Assembly (NCBI GenBank): GCA_965603365.1
Contig: CBFDCR010000028.1
Span: 1-59,561 of the forward strand
DNA from: JAHELQ01 sp965603365
Lineage (GTDB): Bacteria > Acidobacteriota > Aminicenantia > UBA2199
Direction: 5' to 3'
DNA: 59,561 nt
Shown here: positions 50,783 to 59,307 of the stretch, one piece after another
How the letters are laid out: every line of letters begins with the position of its first letter
Position numbering within the stretch: position 1 is the stretch's first letter
Notes under the pieces: generated by a model
What the model was told of the DNA's origin: nothing
Database searches by the model: none
Seen by the model: only the letters and a program-made list of their open reading frames with translations
Program-made: the position numbers and the translations under genes

Positions 50783-51762
50783 ACGAAGATCTGGATCAAT
50801 ACCTGGAGCGGTTTAAAAACCTGCAGGCCATCGTCTGGGGTGACCTTATCTTAGACGAATACATTTATACCTCCACCAGCAGGATCTCCCGGGAAGCACC
50901 GGTATTGGTTACGGAATTTGAAGCCAATGCCTTCAAACTGGGGGGGGGGGGCAATGTAATCATGAATATCAAATCCCTGGGCGCAGAACCGATTCCGGTG
51001 GGATTGATAGGCAAAGATGCAGACGGTGCCGCTCTGCTGGCGCTGCTCAAGCAAAATAACATTACCACCGATTACCTCATTGAAGTAGAAGACTACAAGA
51101 CTTCCAAAAAAAGCCGGATTTTATCGGGAGGGGCCAGTACCAAGAAACAACAGATACTAAGAATCGACAGCCTGAACAAGGCCCCGCTGAAAACCGGCAC
51201 CTACCGGCACATCGAAAAGCAGATAATCCATCTGCTGGAAAAACTGGATCTGTTGATTCTATCAGATTACCTCCACGAATCGGTCAGACCCGAGGTTTTT
51301 GGTCATATCCGAAAAAAATTCCCGGACAAATTATACATCGCCGATTCCCGTCAGCACTTTCCGAACTTTAAAAACATCACCATCGCCACCCCCAACGAAC
51401 CGGAAATCAAGAAGATGTTTCCGGGCAAAAGCTTCCTGACAGATACCGACTTTTTCGAGGCCGGTACAGAGTTTCTGCACAGGATCGGCGCTGAGGGGGT
51501 GGTGTTAAAACGGGGTCACCGCGGCATGGCGGTCATTGATAAGAATAAACAGCCGCGGGTCGTCGGCATTTACGGTTCCACCGATATCGTGGACGTCACC
51601 GGTGCCGGCGATACGGTGATCTCGGTGTTGGGACTGGCTTTGCAGGCGGGGGCAGATCTCTACGACAGCGCCCGGCTGGCCAACATGGCTGCCGGCATTG
51701 TGGTGATGAAAGAGGGCTGCTACCCCATTCCTTACGACGAACTCCATCATGTACTCCGCTAA
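50779..51762 (+). CDS. D-glycero-beta-D-manno-heptose-7-phosphate kinase (HldE/RfaE N-part type)
   Basis: 327 residues, PfkB family. Opening IVWGDLILDEYIYTSTSRISREAPVLV is characteristic of heptose-7-phosphate kinase; the substrate loop is KLGGGGNVIMNIKSLGAEP, then GASTKKQQILRID, ATPNEPEIKKM and the C-terminal signature DIVDVTGAGDTVISVLGLAL with the catalytic Asp. It makes heptose-1,7-bisphosphate in ADP-heptose synthesis. In enteric bacteria kinase and adenylyltransferase are one protein; here they are separate genes overlapping by 14 bases. The glycine-loop codons contain an 11-G run, so slippage would truncate the protein at about residue 57. Confidence 0.88.
   Translation: MNEDLDQYLERFKNLQAIVWGDLILDEYIYTSTSRISREAPVLVTEFEANAFKLGGGGNVIMNIKSLGAEPIPVGLIGKDADGAALLALLKQNNITTDYLIEVEDYKTSKKSRILSGGASTKKQQILRIDSLNKAPLKTGTYRHIEKQIIHLLEKLDLLILSDYLHESVRPEVFGHIRKKFPDKLYIADSRQHFPNFKNITIATPNEPEIKKMFPGKSFLTDTDFFEAGTEFLHRIGAEGVVLKRGHRGMAVIDKNKQPRVVGIYGSTDIVDVTGAGDTVISVLGLALQAGADLYDSARLANMAAGIVVMKEGCYPIPYDELHHVLR
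50940..50950 (+). repeat. 11-G homopolymer inside the heptose kinase gene
   Basis: Eleven consecutive G encode the glycine run of the substrate loop (L-G-G-G-G-N). Gly codons could be spelled GGT, GGC or GGA, yet a pure run is kept. Tracts of this length are prone to slipped-strand mispairing. Confidence 0.9.
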
Positions 51763-52255
51763 ATTTTCCCCCCTGGAAGAGTTAAAAGTAAAGATCGAGG
51801 CGGAGAGGCAAACACACAAAACCGTTGCCCTGGCCAACGGGGGGTTTGATTTGATCCACATCGGCCACACCCGCTACTTGCAGGCCGCCAAAGAGGTGGC
51901 CGATATCCTGGTGGTGGCCCTCAACTCCGATGCCTCACTGAGACAACTCAAAGGAGAGCACCGGCCTATTATAGACGAAGAAGGCCGTATCAAAATCATA
52001 TCATCACTGGCCTGCGTGGACTACGTCACCCTCTTCGACGAGCTCACCGTAGACCGGGTGCTGCTCACCCTGAAACCGGATTTCCACTGTAAAGGTTCGG
52101 ACTACACCCCCGAAACGGTTCCGGAAAGAGAGACCGTGCGATCCTACGGCGGCCGGATCGCCATAGTCGGCGGCCAAAAAGTCCGCTCCACCTCCGAAAT
52201 CCTCAAAACCATCAAGGGACAGGGGGCAGGTCAAAAAAATGGGGAAAATATTTGA
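51749..52255 (+). CDS. Heptose-1-phosphate adenylyltransferase (HldE/RfaE C-part type)
   Basis: 168 residues. Nucleotidyltransferase motif VALANGGFDLIHIGHTRYLQAAKEVADILVVALNSDASLRQLKG (HIGH near 38), PIIDEEGRIKIISSL, FHCKGSDYTPETVPERETV and the C-terminal RSTSEILKTI. It activates heptose-1-phosphate with ATP to ADP-heptose for the heptosyltransferase at 40.2-41.2 kb. It overlaps the kinase by 14 bases. The last dozen residues (after KTIKGQG) are not conserved and are encoded by sequence resembling the REP-like words, suggesting the 3' end was altered by a repeat insertion. Confidence 0.9.
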   Translation: MYSAKFSPLEELKVKIEAERQTHKTVALANGGFDLIHIGHTRYLQAAKEVADILVVALNSDASLRQLKGEHRPIIDEEGRIKIISSLACVDYVTLFDELTVDRVLLTLKPDFHCKGSDYTPETVPERETVRSYGGRIAIVGGQKVRSTSEILKTIKGQGAGQKNGENI

Positions 52256-52289
52256 CAGAGGGAGGGACTAAATTTTTGCCTATCCCCAA

Positions 52290-52510
52290 GTTTTGTTTAC
52301 GGAAAAGGAATCCCAGGCTGCCACCGATCAGAGCAGCCGGGAATTGGGAAAGCTCCGGGACTGGATCAGGGAGCTGCAGGATGCTTGCGGATTGTGTTGA
52401 AGGGCAAGCCGCAGCTTCTGGAGAAGGTGGGCATCCTGTTCAGGAGTTCAAAACTGTCCAGAAATAAAGAGACCGACGGCGAAAGCGAACAGGAAACCGT
52501 TTCCGCTTAA
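52290..52510 (+). pseudogene. Short frameshifted gene remnant
   Basis: Two overlapping frames form one protein-like stretch. The first reads FTEKESQAATDQSSRELGKL and DWIRELQDACG to a TGA at 52398; a second frame from 52382 reads CLRIVLKGKPQLLEKVGIL and ends at the TAA 52508-52510. Together they resemble the C-terminal end of a uniform family of unknown proteins that I cannot name. A REP-like word (52271-52287) borders the 5' side, as for the LamG remnant. No start site. Confidence 0.5.
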
Positions 52511-52511
52511 G

Positions 52512-52544
52512 AGTCACTTCGGCGACTGCCGGGTGACTTTTTTT
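52512..52544 (+). terminator. Terminator after the gene remnant
   Basis: AGTCAC (52512-52517), a 15-base loop with a smaller inner hairpin, GTGACT (52533-52538), then seven T. It presumably ended the remnant's parent gene and may stop read-through from the subtilase-heptose genes into the opposing metalloprotease gene. Confidence 0.7.
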
Positions 52545-55500
52545 ATTCGGCGGTGATGGTAAACTCTTTATCGCTCAGGTCACTGGGGCCTTCATCGCTG
52601 TCGGCGCTGCTGACCCGTACCAGGCAGTGGCCCGACGGGGTGTCCGGCACCAGCCACTCATAAGCGCCGGTATTGGCGGTCTCCCCGATCTTGATCCAGT
52701 TCTGGCCGCTGTTGATGGAGTATTCGAGTATGACCGCCTCGATTCCACCCGTACTGGTCCAGGTGATCTGGAAGAAGGCACCCTGGATCAGGGCCTCTCC
52801 CCGGTTGGGAGCGGTGACCGTAATCGAGGGGCTTACCTGGGCAGATATGGTAAATAGTGCATCGCTCTCATCCTTAATCGCGATATCTTCATCCAGGCCG
52901 GCATCCCGCAGGCGCACCAGGCAGGTTTCAGACGGGGTGTCCGGCACGGTCCACAGGAAATTGCCGCTGTTGGGGGTAGAAGCCACAATCGAAAGCCAGG
53001 TGGTGCCGTTATCGACGGAATAATCGATGGCCACCATGTCGATTCCCCCCGTGCCGGTCCAGGTGATGTCGTGGTCCGCGCCCACGGTAAACTCTTCCTG
53101 GCCATTGGGGGCGGTGACGGTCAGGGTGGGTTCGGTGCCGGTGGTGATCTCAAATACGCCGTTGCTGGCATCCAGGGGCAGGCCGTCGGTCTCATAGACC
53201 CGCACCAGGCACAGGACTGAGGAGACCTGGGGTACGGTCCACTCGTAACTGCCGTCGTTGTCGGTGGCGGGAGTGATCTCGGTCCACTCCTGGCCATTGT
53301 CGATCGAGTAATCGATGGCCACCTGACCGCTCACCTGGAAGCTGGTCCAGGCGATCTCAGCCGTCGAGCCTGCATACAGGAGTTCGCCGCCGTCCGGCGA
53401 GATCACCGTGATCTCGGCATAGTCGGATACGGTAATGGCAAAGGGTTCGTCGCTCACATCATAGGGTTCGCCGTCATTATCGGTCTGGCAAATCCGCACC
53501 AGGCAGAGTCCCGACGGGGTGCCGGGCACGGTCCAGGCATAGTAGCCGTCATTCCCGGTTGAGTCCGTTATATTGATCCAGGAGGCGCCGCTGTCCACGG
53601 AATAATCGATCTTCACCCCGGCGATGTCGCCGCTGTATTGCCAGGTGATATCGCGGCTGGTTCCCGCCTCCCAGGCCTCGCCGCCGTTGGGCGCGGTGAG
53701 GGTGAGGGTCGACGGCAGGACAATGGCAAAGAGGGCATCGCTGGTATCGGCCGCACTCTCCCCGGTATCACTGACCCGCACCAGGCAGAAGGCCGACGGG
53801 GTATCCGGTACGGTCCAGTTGAAATGGCCGCTGTTTTCGGCGGTTTCCGCCAGCGGCAGCCAGGTATCGCCGTTATCCGGGGAATAGTCGATCTTCACGT
53901 TGTCGATGGCTCCAAAACCGCTCCACAGGATCTCATAGGTCAACCCGGCATACAGGATTTCGCCGCCGTTGGGCGATAAAACCGTGATGGCATTATAGGG
54001 GGGTGGCTCGATGGAGAACTCGGCATTGCTCACATCCCCCGGCCCCCCTTCTGGATCGCTGCGGCTGACCCGCACCAGGCAGTGGTTGGAGGGGGTATGG
54101 GGTACGGTCCAGTCGTAGCTGCCGGTATTGACAGTCGAGTCGGTGACCAGGCTCCAGGAAGCCCCGCTGTCGGTGGAATACTCGATCCGTACATCCTCTA
54201 CCGGGCCGCTGCTGGTCCACTTGATCTCATGAACCGTGTCCATGATCAGGCTCTCCCGGCCATTGGGAGACAACACCGTAATCGAGGGGGCGGAAGAGAC
54301 AATGGCAAACAGCCCATCACTGACGTCTGTCGGCCCCGCTTCCGGGCCTTCGGCAATGATGCGCAGCAGGCAGTTGTCCGAGGGGGTGTCGGGTATCTCC
54401 CAGTTGTGGCTGCCGTTGTTTGGGGCGGCGCTTACGATATTTTTCCAGGAGACACCGTTGTTGGTGGAGTAGTAGATCCATACACTGCCGATGTCTCCGC
54501 TGCTGGTCCAGGCGATGTCGTGGACCGAACCCACAGACAGGGCCTCGCCGCCGTTGGGAGAGGTGACGGTAATCGTGGGTTTGGGGCCGCTGATGGTAAA
54601 GACGCCGTCACTCTGGTCCGTGGGGCTGCCGTCGGTTTCTCGAATCCGCACCAGGCAGATGGACGAAGAGACCTGGGGCACGGTCCAGTCGTGACTGCCG
54701 TCGTTTTCGGCCGCGGCCGCGATTTCATGCCAGTTCTGGCCGTTGTCGTCGGAATAGTCGAGGTTAACGCTGCCCACCGAGGCGGTGCTGGCCCAGGTGA
54801 TCCGGTGGATCGAGCCTTCGTTTAAGGACTCGCCGCCGTTGGGGGAGAGGAGGGTAATTGCCGGCTGCTGCTCCGGCACGATGGAAAACACGGCCCCGTT
54901 CATATCCCCGGGGCTGCCGTCCCGCTCACGGATGCGCACCAGGCAGTTGTCCGATGGGGTGTCGGGTATGACCCAGGAGAAGGCGCCGTTATTGGCGGTG
55001 GAGAGGGCGATGGCTGTCCAGTTCTGGCCGTTGTCGCCGGAATAATCGATCTCGACATTGCCGTAGACCGCTGTGCTGGTCCAGGTGATGGGCTGCACCG
55101 TGCCCACCGCCCAGGTTTCGCCGCCGTCTGGAGCGGTCAGGGTAATGGTTGGGGTCTGCACATCTAAGGCAAATACCCCGTCGCTGACATCGGTGGGATC
55201 GCCGTCGGTCTCGCTGACCCGCACCAGGCAGTTGGCTGGCGGATCATCGTAGGTCAAGGGGATGGGCCAATCAAAGCTGCCGTCATTGGCGGTAGAGGCA
55301 GCGATCTCCGTCCAGCTCTCTCCACTATCGACGGAATAGTCGATCTTGACATTGCCCACGGTTCCCCCGGATGTCCAGGTGATCTCCTGGGTGGAACCCA
55401 CCGGCCAGTGCTCGCCGCCGTCCGGCGAGGTCACCGTAATGGAGGGGGGCGGCACATAGATGGAAAACAGCCCGTTGCTGACATCCGGGGAGCTGCCGTC

Positions 55501-57060
55501 GGTCTCGCTGACCCGCACCAGGCAGTTATCCGAGGGGTTATCGGGGATGGTCCAGTCATAGCTGCCGTCATTGGCGGTAGAGGCAGCGATCCCGGTCCAG
55601 TTCTGTCCATTGTTGACGGAATAGTCGATCTTGACATTGTCGATGGGGCCCCCGGATGTCCAGGTGATCTCCTGGGTGGAACCGACAGGCCACTCTTCGC
55701 CGCCGTCCGGCGAGGTGACGGTGATGGCGGGCACCACCGCCTGCTTGAAATTGGCCACCGTGTAGGCGGTATTGTTCAGGGCCCGGCGGTTATCGGCCGC
55801 CTGTGGGTCGGTATAGACCACCCCCATGGGTTGGCCGCCATATGTCTTATCCGGGTTGGACCAGTAGTTGACCCGGGGGCAGCCGCCGGGGCAATTGTAG
55901 GCCATGATGGTGCGAAACGCCTCGTCCGGGGCCTGGTAGCCGAAGGCGTAATTGTAGGCCCCCATCACAGAGGCATTGGCCCGGTCGTGGGCACAGCCCA
56001 TGTTGTGGCCCAGTTCATGGGCAAAGGAGTAGTAACCGGTGGCACAGATCCTGGACACCACGGCAAAGGCGTAGGGGGCAAAGGAGGTGGAAACGGTCTG
56101 CATCACGTAGGCGATGCCGCAGTAGCCTGTATTGTTGACGATCAATACCACCTCGTCGGCGCCGTACGTATTGCGCCAGGCATGAACCTCATCCATATAG
56201 CCGTCGGATGTTCCCCTTAAGCGGGAGAGGGTGGTACTCCAGTTAAAGCTGACCTCGCTGTATACCGCTTCGGCGGTGTAGACCAGCCTCAACTGTTGAT
56301 TCACCCCGCTGTTTGCGTAACCGCTGTTGCTCTCGGCAACCGCCAAAACGATCAGGTTCTCCATGGCCGCGCTGCCGCCGGCCGCGGACCGGGCTGCCGC
56401 GGTGTATACCACCATAATATCGATGATGTCGCCGGAGTCGAGGGCCGCGGCTTCCGGCTCTCGGGCCGCTGTTTCGGCGCTGCCGCCCGGCAGGGGCGTT
56501 AATTCCGACGGGAACCGGCCCTGGTCTATTTCCCTGATGTGATGCACCCCTTGGCCGTGGTAACGGACCTGGTAAAAGTGTCCCGGCACCGCTATGTTGG
56601 CCTGAAGAATACCGCTGCCGGTAACCATTACGACCTGGCTGCCGGGCATGTCTTCGACCTCCCCGACATATATACAGGCGCCGGAATCGGTTCTCTCAAC
56701 CCGGCGGATCAGCGCCCGCAGATGAACATCCTCGAATAGGTTGATCTCCAGGGAGGGGGGATGGGGATCGATAGATCCCGGCAGGGGCCGGTCCAGCGGC
56801 CGAAGGGGATGCCGATCCGGTTGTTTCCCCTGGGCCGGTGCCTCCCAGCGGCACAACAGGTTAAAATCAACCGTCACCCAGCGCTCGCGGATGATCAAAT
56901 GATCCACACAGGCCGATGGCGATATCGGCGGGATGATACCGGACTCGACGAATAACGGCCCGGCTGCTTTCTCCCCGCTAACGGCGGGAAGCGTCAATAT
57001 TACCATAATAAATAAGAGACCAAAACATTTTTTTCGGAATTCCGATATCTCCCGACTCAT
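52543..57060 (-). CDS. Giant secreted zinc metalloprotease with 11 tandem beta domains
   Basis: 1505 residues. Signal peptide 1-29 (CFGLLFIMVILTLPAVSG). A propeptide-like region leads to a reprolysin-type catalytic domain (about 215-435): zinc motif HELGHNMGCAHD (about 349-360) and Met-turn TIMAYNC. From about 443 to the end are 11 repeats of 90-98 residues, each with the frame TV-x-SP-x-GGE-x-W-x-x-G-S-x-x-x-ITW, IDYS-x-D-x-G-x-x-W and W-x-VP-x-x-x-S-x-x-CLVR, followed by D-x-SD-x-x-F-x-I; they resemble the Kre9/KNH (PF10342) family of extracellular beta domains. The repeats have diverged, so they are old. There is no sorting tail. Likely surface-attached or secreted; it would degrade host or environmental protein. 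Confidence 0.88.
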   Translation of the reverse strand: MSREISEFRKKCFGLLFIMVILTLPAVSGEKAAGPLFVESGIIPPISPSACVDHLIIRERWVTVDFNLLCRWEAPAQGKQPDRHPLRPLDRPLPGSIDPHPPSLEINLFEDVHLRALIRRVERTDSGACIYVGEVEDMPGSQVVMVTGSGILQANIAVPGHFYQVRYHGQGVHHIREIDQGRFPSELTPLPGGSAETAAREPEAAALDSGDIIDIMVVYTAAARSAAGGSAAMENLIVLAVAESNSGYANSGVNQQLRLVYTAEAVYSEVSFNWSTTLSRLRGTSDGYMDEVHAWRNTYGADEVVLIVNNTGYCGIAYVMQTVSTSFAPYAFAVVSRICATGYYSFAHELGHNMGCAHDRANASVMGAYNYAFGYQAPDEAFRTIMAYNCPGGCPRVNYWSNPDKTYGGQPMGVVYTDPQAADNRRALNNTAYTVANFKQAVVPAITVTSPDGGEEWPVGSTQEITWTSGGPIDNVKIDYSVNNGQNWTGIAASTANDGSYDWTIPDNPSDNCLVRVSETDGSSPDVSNGLFSIYVPPPSITVTSPDGGEHWPVGSTQEITWTSGGTVGNVKIDYSVDSGESWTEIAASTANDGSFDWPIPLTYDDPPANCLVRVSETDGDPTDVSDGVFALDVQTPTITLTAPDGGETWAVGTVQPITWTSTAVYGNVEIDYSGDNGQNWTAIALSTANNGAFSWVIPDTPSDNCLVRIRERDGSPGDMNGAVFSIVPEQQPAITLLSPNGGESLNEGSIHRITWASTASVGSVNLDYSDDNGQNWHEIAAAAENDGSHDWTVPQVSSSICLVRIRETDGSPTDQSDGVFTISGPKPTITVTSPNGGEALSVGSVHDIAWTSSGDIGSVWIYYSTNNGVSWKNIVSAAPNNGSHNWEIPDTPSDNCLLRIIAEGPEAGPTDVSDGLFAIVSSAPSITVLSPNGRESLIMDTVHEIKWTSSGPVEDVRIEYSTDSGASWSLVTDSTVNTGSYDWTVPHTPSNHCLVRVSRSDPEGGPGDVSNAEFSIEPPPYNAITVLSPNGGEILYAGLTYEILWSGFGAIDNVKIDYSPDNGDTWLPLAETAENSGHFNWTVPDTPSAFCLVRVSDTGESAADTSDALFAIVLPSTLTLTAPNGGEAWEAGTSRDITWQYSGDIAGVKIDYSVDSGASWINITDSTGNDGYYAWTVPGTPSGLCLVRICQTDNDGEPYDVSDEPFAITVSDYAEITVISPDGGELLYAGSTAEIAWTSFQVSGQVAIDYSIDNGQEWTEITPATDNDGSYEWTVPQVSSVLCLVRVYETDGLPLDASNGVFEITTGTEPTLTVTAPNGQEEFTVGADHDITWTGTGGIDMVAIDYSVDNGTTWLSIVASTPNSGNFLWTVPDTPSETCLVRLRDAGLDEDIAIKDESDALFTISAQVSPSITVTAPNRGEALIQGAFFQITWTSTGGIEAVILEYSINSGQNWIKIGETANTGAYEWLVPDTPSGHCLVRVSSADSDEGPSDLSDKEFTITAE

Positions 57061-57390
57061 TTTATTACCTCATCATATCTTTCAAACCCATCGACTTCGG
57101 TCGACGCAACCAATCAACCAAAAACCAAACGACAAAATCCCATCATACCACAAAACAACTTTTTTTTCCAACGAAGATTTTCACAGGAGTTACCCCAAAA
57201 AATTATCGCCTTCGCCGGTCAGCAGCCAGAGCATGATTCAAAAACTAAAAAGAGATCGAAGCGACCCTCTCGCCTGCCGTCCGGAATGTCAGCGGTGACG
57301 TTCAGAATAAGAATTGTCTACCAAACCATTCATCCCAAAATCCTTTTATGATAAGGATTTCGGGCAATCTTTCTTAACATGACCACCAGC
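57061..57390. other. Intergenic stretch between metalloprotease and integrase genes
   Basis: No gene seen. A TTCG-capped hairpin CGACTTCGGTCG lies near 57091, and an 8-bp stem AAATCCTT-N7-AAGGATTT is at 57338-57360, 30 bases past the integrase stop. The first part presumably contains the metalloprotease promoter. No tRNA or att-like direct repeat could be recognised. Confidence 0.4.
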
Positions 57391-58446
57391 CTATGAGGTA
57401 CTTTTTGTGCCACCACCAAAATCCTGCCAGAATTCCTCCATGATCTGGCTCGTCCTCTGGAGTCTGCCTGGGATAAGGTGAGCGTAACGCTGCGTCATCA
57501 TGATCGAACTGTGACCAAGGATGTATTGAAGCGTTACGATGTCGCAACCACCGGCGGCAAATAAACTTGCCGCAGTGTGACGGAGATCGTGGAAACGAAA
57601 ATCTTTCAACCCGGCTCTACGACGCGCACGGTCAAAAACTGTGTAGATATCTCGTATCCGCTCTCCTGACTTGTGGCAAAAAACATAACCCCCAGCCAAC
57701 CGGCTACTCTCAAGTCCTCTCAACATTGACGACAGATAGGGACTCATCGGAATGTCCCGGGCCTTGCCGTTCTTACTCTTTGAAACCCGGATAAAACCAT
57801 TCTTAAAATCTACCTCCTGCCATTTCAAGTTAAGGATCTCTCCCTTGCGCATACCGGTGGATACCGCCGTTATGATTATCGGCTTCAAGTACGCATCAGC
57901 GTGGTTAAGCAATCGGGTGAGCTCCTCTTGCGTGAGAATACGCAGCCGGCTGACTTCGCCTTTAAGCTTCCTGATTTTACGGGCCGGACTCTCCTGGAGC
58001 CAGCCCCACTCAACAGCCATGTTGAACATCGCTTTCAAAAAAGCAAGCTCTCGGTTCAGGCTTGCTATCTTGATCCTGGTGCCCCGACGGGTGATGAAGT
58101 CAGCCCGATGTTTGCGCCAGGACTTGATGTCATAGGGGGTGATCCGGCTGATCGGCCTGGAGCCAAAATAGCCCTTGAACACTCGACCGATCCGCAGATC
58201 CCCCTGATAGCACTTTGTCTCAACTTTACTGTGGGACTCAAGGAACTCGTCCACAAGTTGATCAAAGGGCATGTCTTGATTGCTGTTGAGTTTAAACGTA
58301 CCTTCGGCGATCTGGCCCTTGACCTTGTCATAGATACGCTGGGCCACCTTTTTGCTGGTGGTCTTAGTAGACATTCGGACTCTCTTTCCGTTTACGAAGA
58401 AGCACATTTGCCAGTTAGAACTGTTGTTTCTTCTGTACAGTCCCAT
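57391..58446 (-). CDS. Tyrosine-type site-specific integrase
   Basis: 351 residues from MGLYRRNNSSNWQMCFF, chosen because CAGGAGGT lies just upstream; the frame is open for 22 more codons. N-terminal arm-type DNA-binding region with a basic strand (VNGKRVRMSTKTTSKK), a core-binding domain (about 60-170) and the catalytic domain: Arg in STGMRKGEILNL, HDLRHTAASLFA (His-x-x-Arg), GHSSIMMTQRYAHL (His and Tyr nucleophile). It recombines a mobile element with a chromosomal site. With the excisionase-like gene overlapping its start, it marks the end of an integrated element. Confidence 0.93.
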   Translation of the reverse strand: MGLYRRNNSSNWQMCFFVNGKRVRMSTKTTSKKVAQRIYDKVKGQIAEGTFKLNSNQDMPFDQLVDEFLESHSKVETKCYQGDLRIGRVFKGYFGSRPISRITPYDIKSWRKHRADFITRRGTRIKIASLNRELAFLKAMFNMAVEWGWLQESPARKIRKLKGEVSRLRILTQEELTRLLNHADAYLKPIIITAVSTGMRKGEILNLKWQEVDFKNGFIRVSKSKNGKARDIPMSPYLSSMLRGLESSRLAGGYVFCHKSGERIRDIYTVFDRARRRAGLKDFRFHDLRHTAASLFAAGGCDIVTLQYILGHSSIMMTQRYAHLIPGRLQRTSQIMEEFWQDFGGGTKSTS

Positions 58447-58678
58447 GATATAACCTCCTGACAAGTGTTTGCTTTTCGTATTGGTCAAGATCATCTGGCT
58501 TAAATCGTACATTTTTTCCGTCTCTTATATATGATATTTTGCCCGACTTTGCAAGGTCATAGACATGTTGTAACGAACATTGCATTAACTTTGCTACCTG
58601 TTTTGGCTTTAGCCAGATGATTTGATTCCTTGTGGCAAATTCAGTAAACGTTGATTCAGTGATTGTTTTGAGTCTCAT
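58415..58678 (-). CDS. Excisionase-like helix-turn-helix protein
   Basis: 87 residues; AGAGGTAG ribosome site. A MerR/excisionase-type winged helix (HTH_17): IIWLKPKQVAKLMQCSLQHVYDLAKSGKISYIRDGKNVRFKPDDLDQYEKQ. Such small proteins bind att sites and direct excision, or regulate the integrase. The 3' end overlaps the integrase start by 32 bases, so they are one transcript. Upstream, minus-strand TTGTTC and GTATAT about 17 bases apart may be the promoter (58697-58725). Confidence 0.82.
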   Translation of the reverse strand: MRLKTITESTFTEFATRNQIIWLKPKQVAKLMQCSLQHVYDLAKSGKISYIRDGKNVRFKPDDLDQYEKQTLVRRLYHGTVQKKQQF

Positions 58679-59100
58679 TGTCTACCTCTAAAGGGTATAC
58701 GTTCATATATACTACATAGTTTCTGTTAAGAACAATTTCTTTTTTTTTATCTTTCTCACTTTCCATTTACGAACTTCTCTTCACGATTCAAATAAAGGCC
58801 CGACAATCGAAATTCAATGTTTTACATACACGGCACATACCTCAAACAAAAAAAACCTCTCACAATTGAATCTAAGCAAAATAAACACCTGAATTTACCT
58901 ACATCCTAACCCAGGATATTCAAGCCAAAGAAAAACAATCAAATATACTCCACTTTCTCTATGACTCAACGTCCAATATTCCACAAAGAAAAAACACCAA
59001 TTCACCCTACCAGATCACTCCAAAGACCTACAAGAAATATGCACTCAAAGTGCACTCAAAATTAAGCACACACCACGCAACCCTTCGGGTATCCCCCCCC

Positions 59101-59137
59101 TCCCCGGAAACCACTGATAAATCAGGGTTTCCGGGGA
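59101..59137. repeat. Perfect 12-bp hairpin, REP-like
   Basis: TCCCCGGAAACC (59101-59112), 13-base loop, GGTTTCCGGGGA (59126-59137). No T-run, so more like a palindromic repeat or binding site than a terminator. Confidence 0.75.
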
Positions 59138-59155
59138 AATCGTAAATGAAATTGT

Positions 59156-59234
59156 GTGATATCAAAAATGATATCACTTTTCCTGGAAACAATGATTATA
59201 AAACGCTTTTCGATGATCTCATTTTTGATATCAC
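59156..59234. repeat. 16-bp inverted repeats, 47 bases apart
   Basis: GTGATATCAAAAATGA (59156-59171) is repeated exactly in reverse at 59219-59234. The left copy is itself extended into the hairpin GTGATATC-AAAAAT-GATATCAC. This could bound a small non-autonomous element or be a regulator site; no target duplication is obvious. Confidence 0.65.
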
Positions 59235-59307
59235 CCCCCCTCAAATACCAACTCATCAAAAAATAACCCAAAAATCGTTAATCCTGGAACAAAAAGAACA
59301 AACTAAT

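Larger units (their letters stand above)
58679..59307. other. AT-rich non-coding stretch with hairpins
   Basis: No gene supported. The 68-codon frame at 59146-59352 begins inside the inverted repeat and runs antisense into the nuclease gene, so I do not accept it. It holds a direct repeat TGCACTCAAA (near 59040-59060), a 12-bp hairpin (59101-59137) and a 16-bp inverted repeat (59156-59234). It looks like the flank of an integrated element. Confidence 0.5.
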
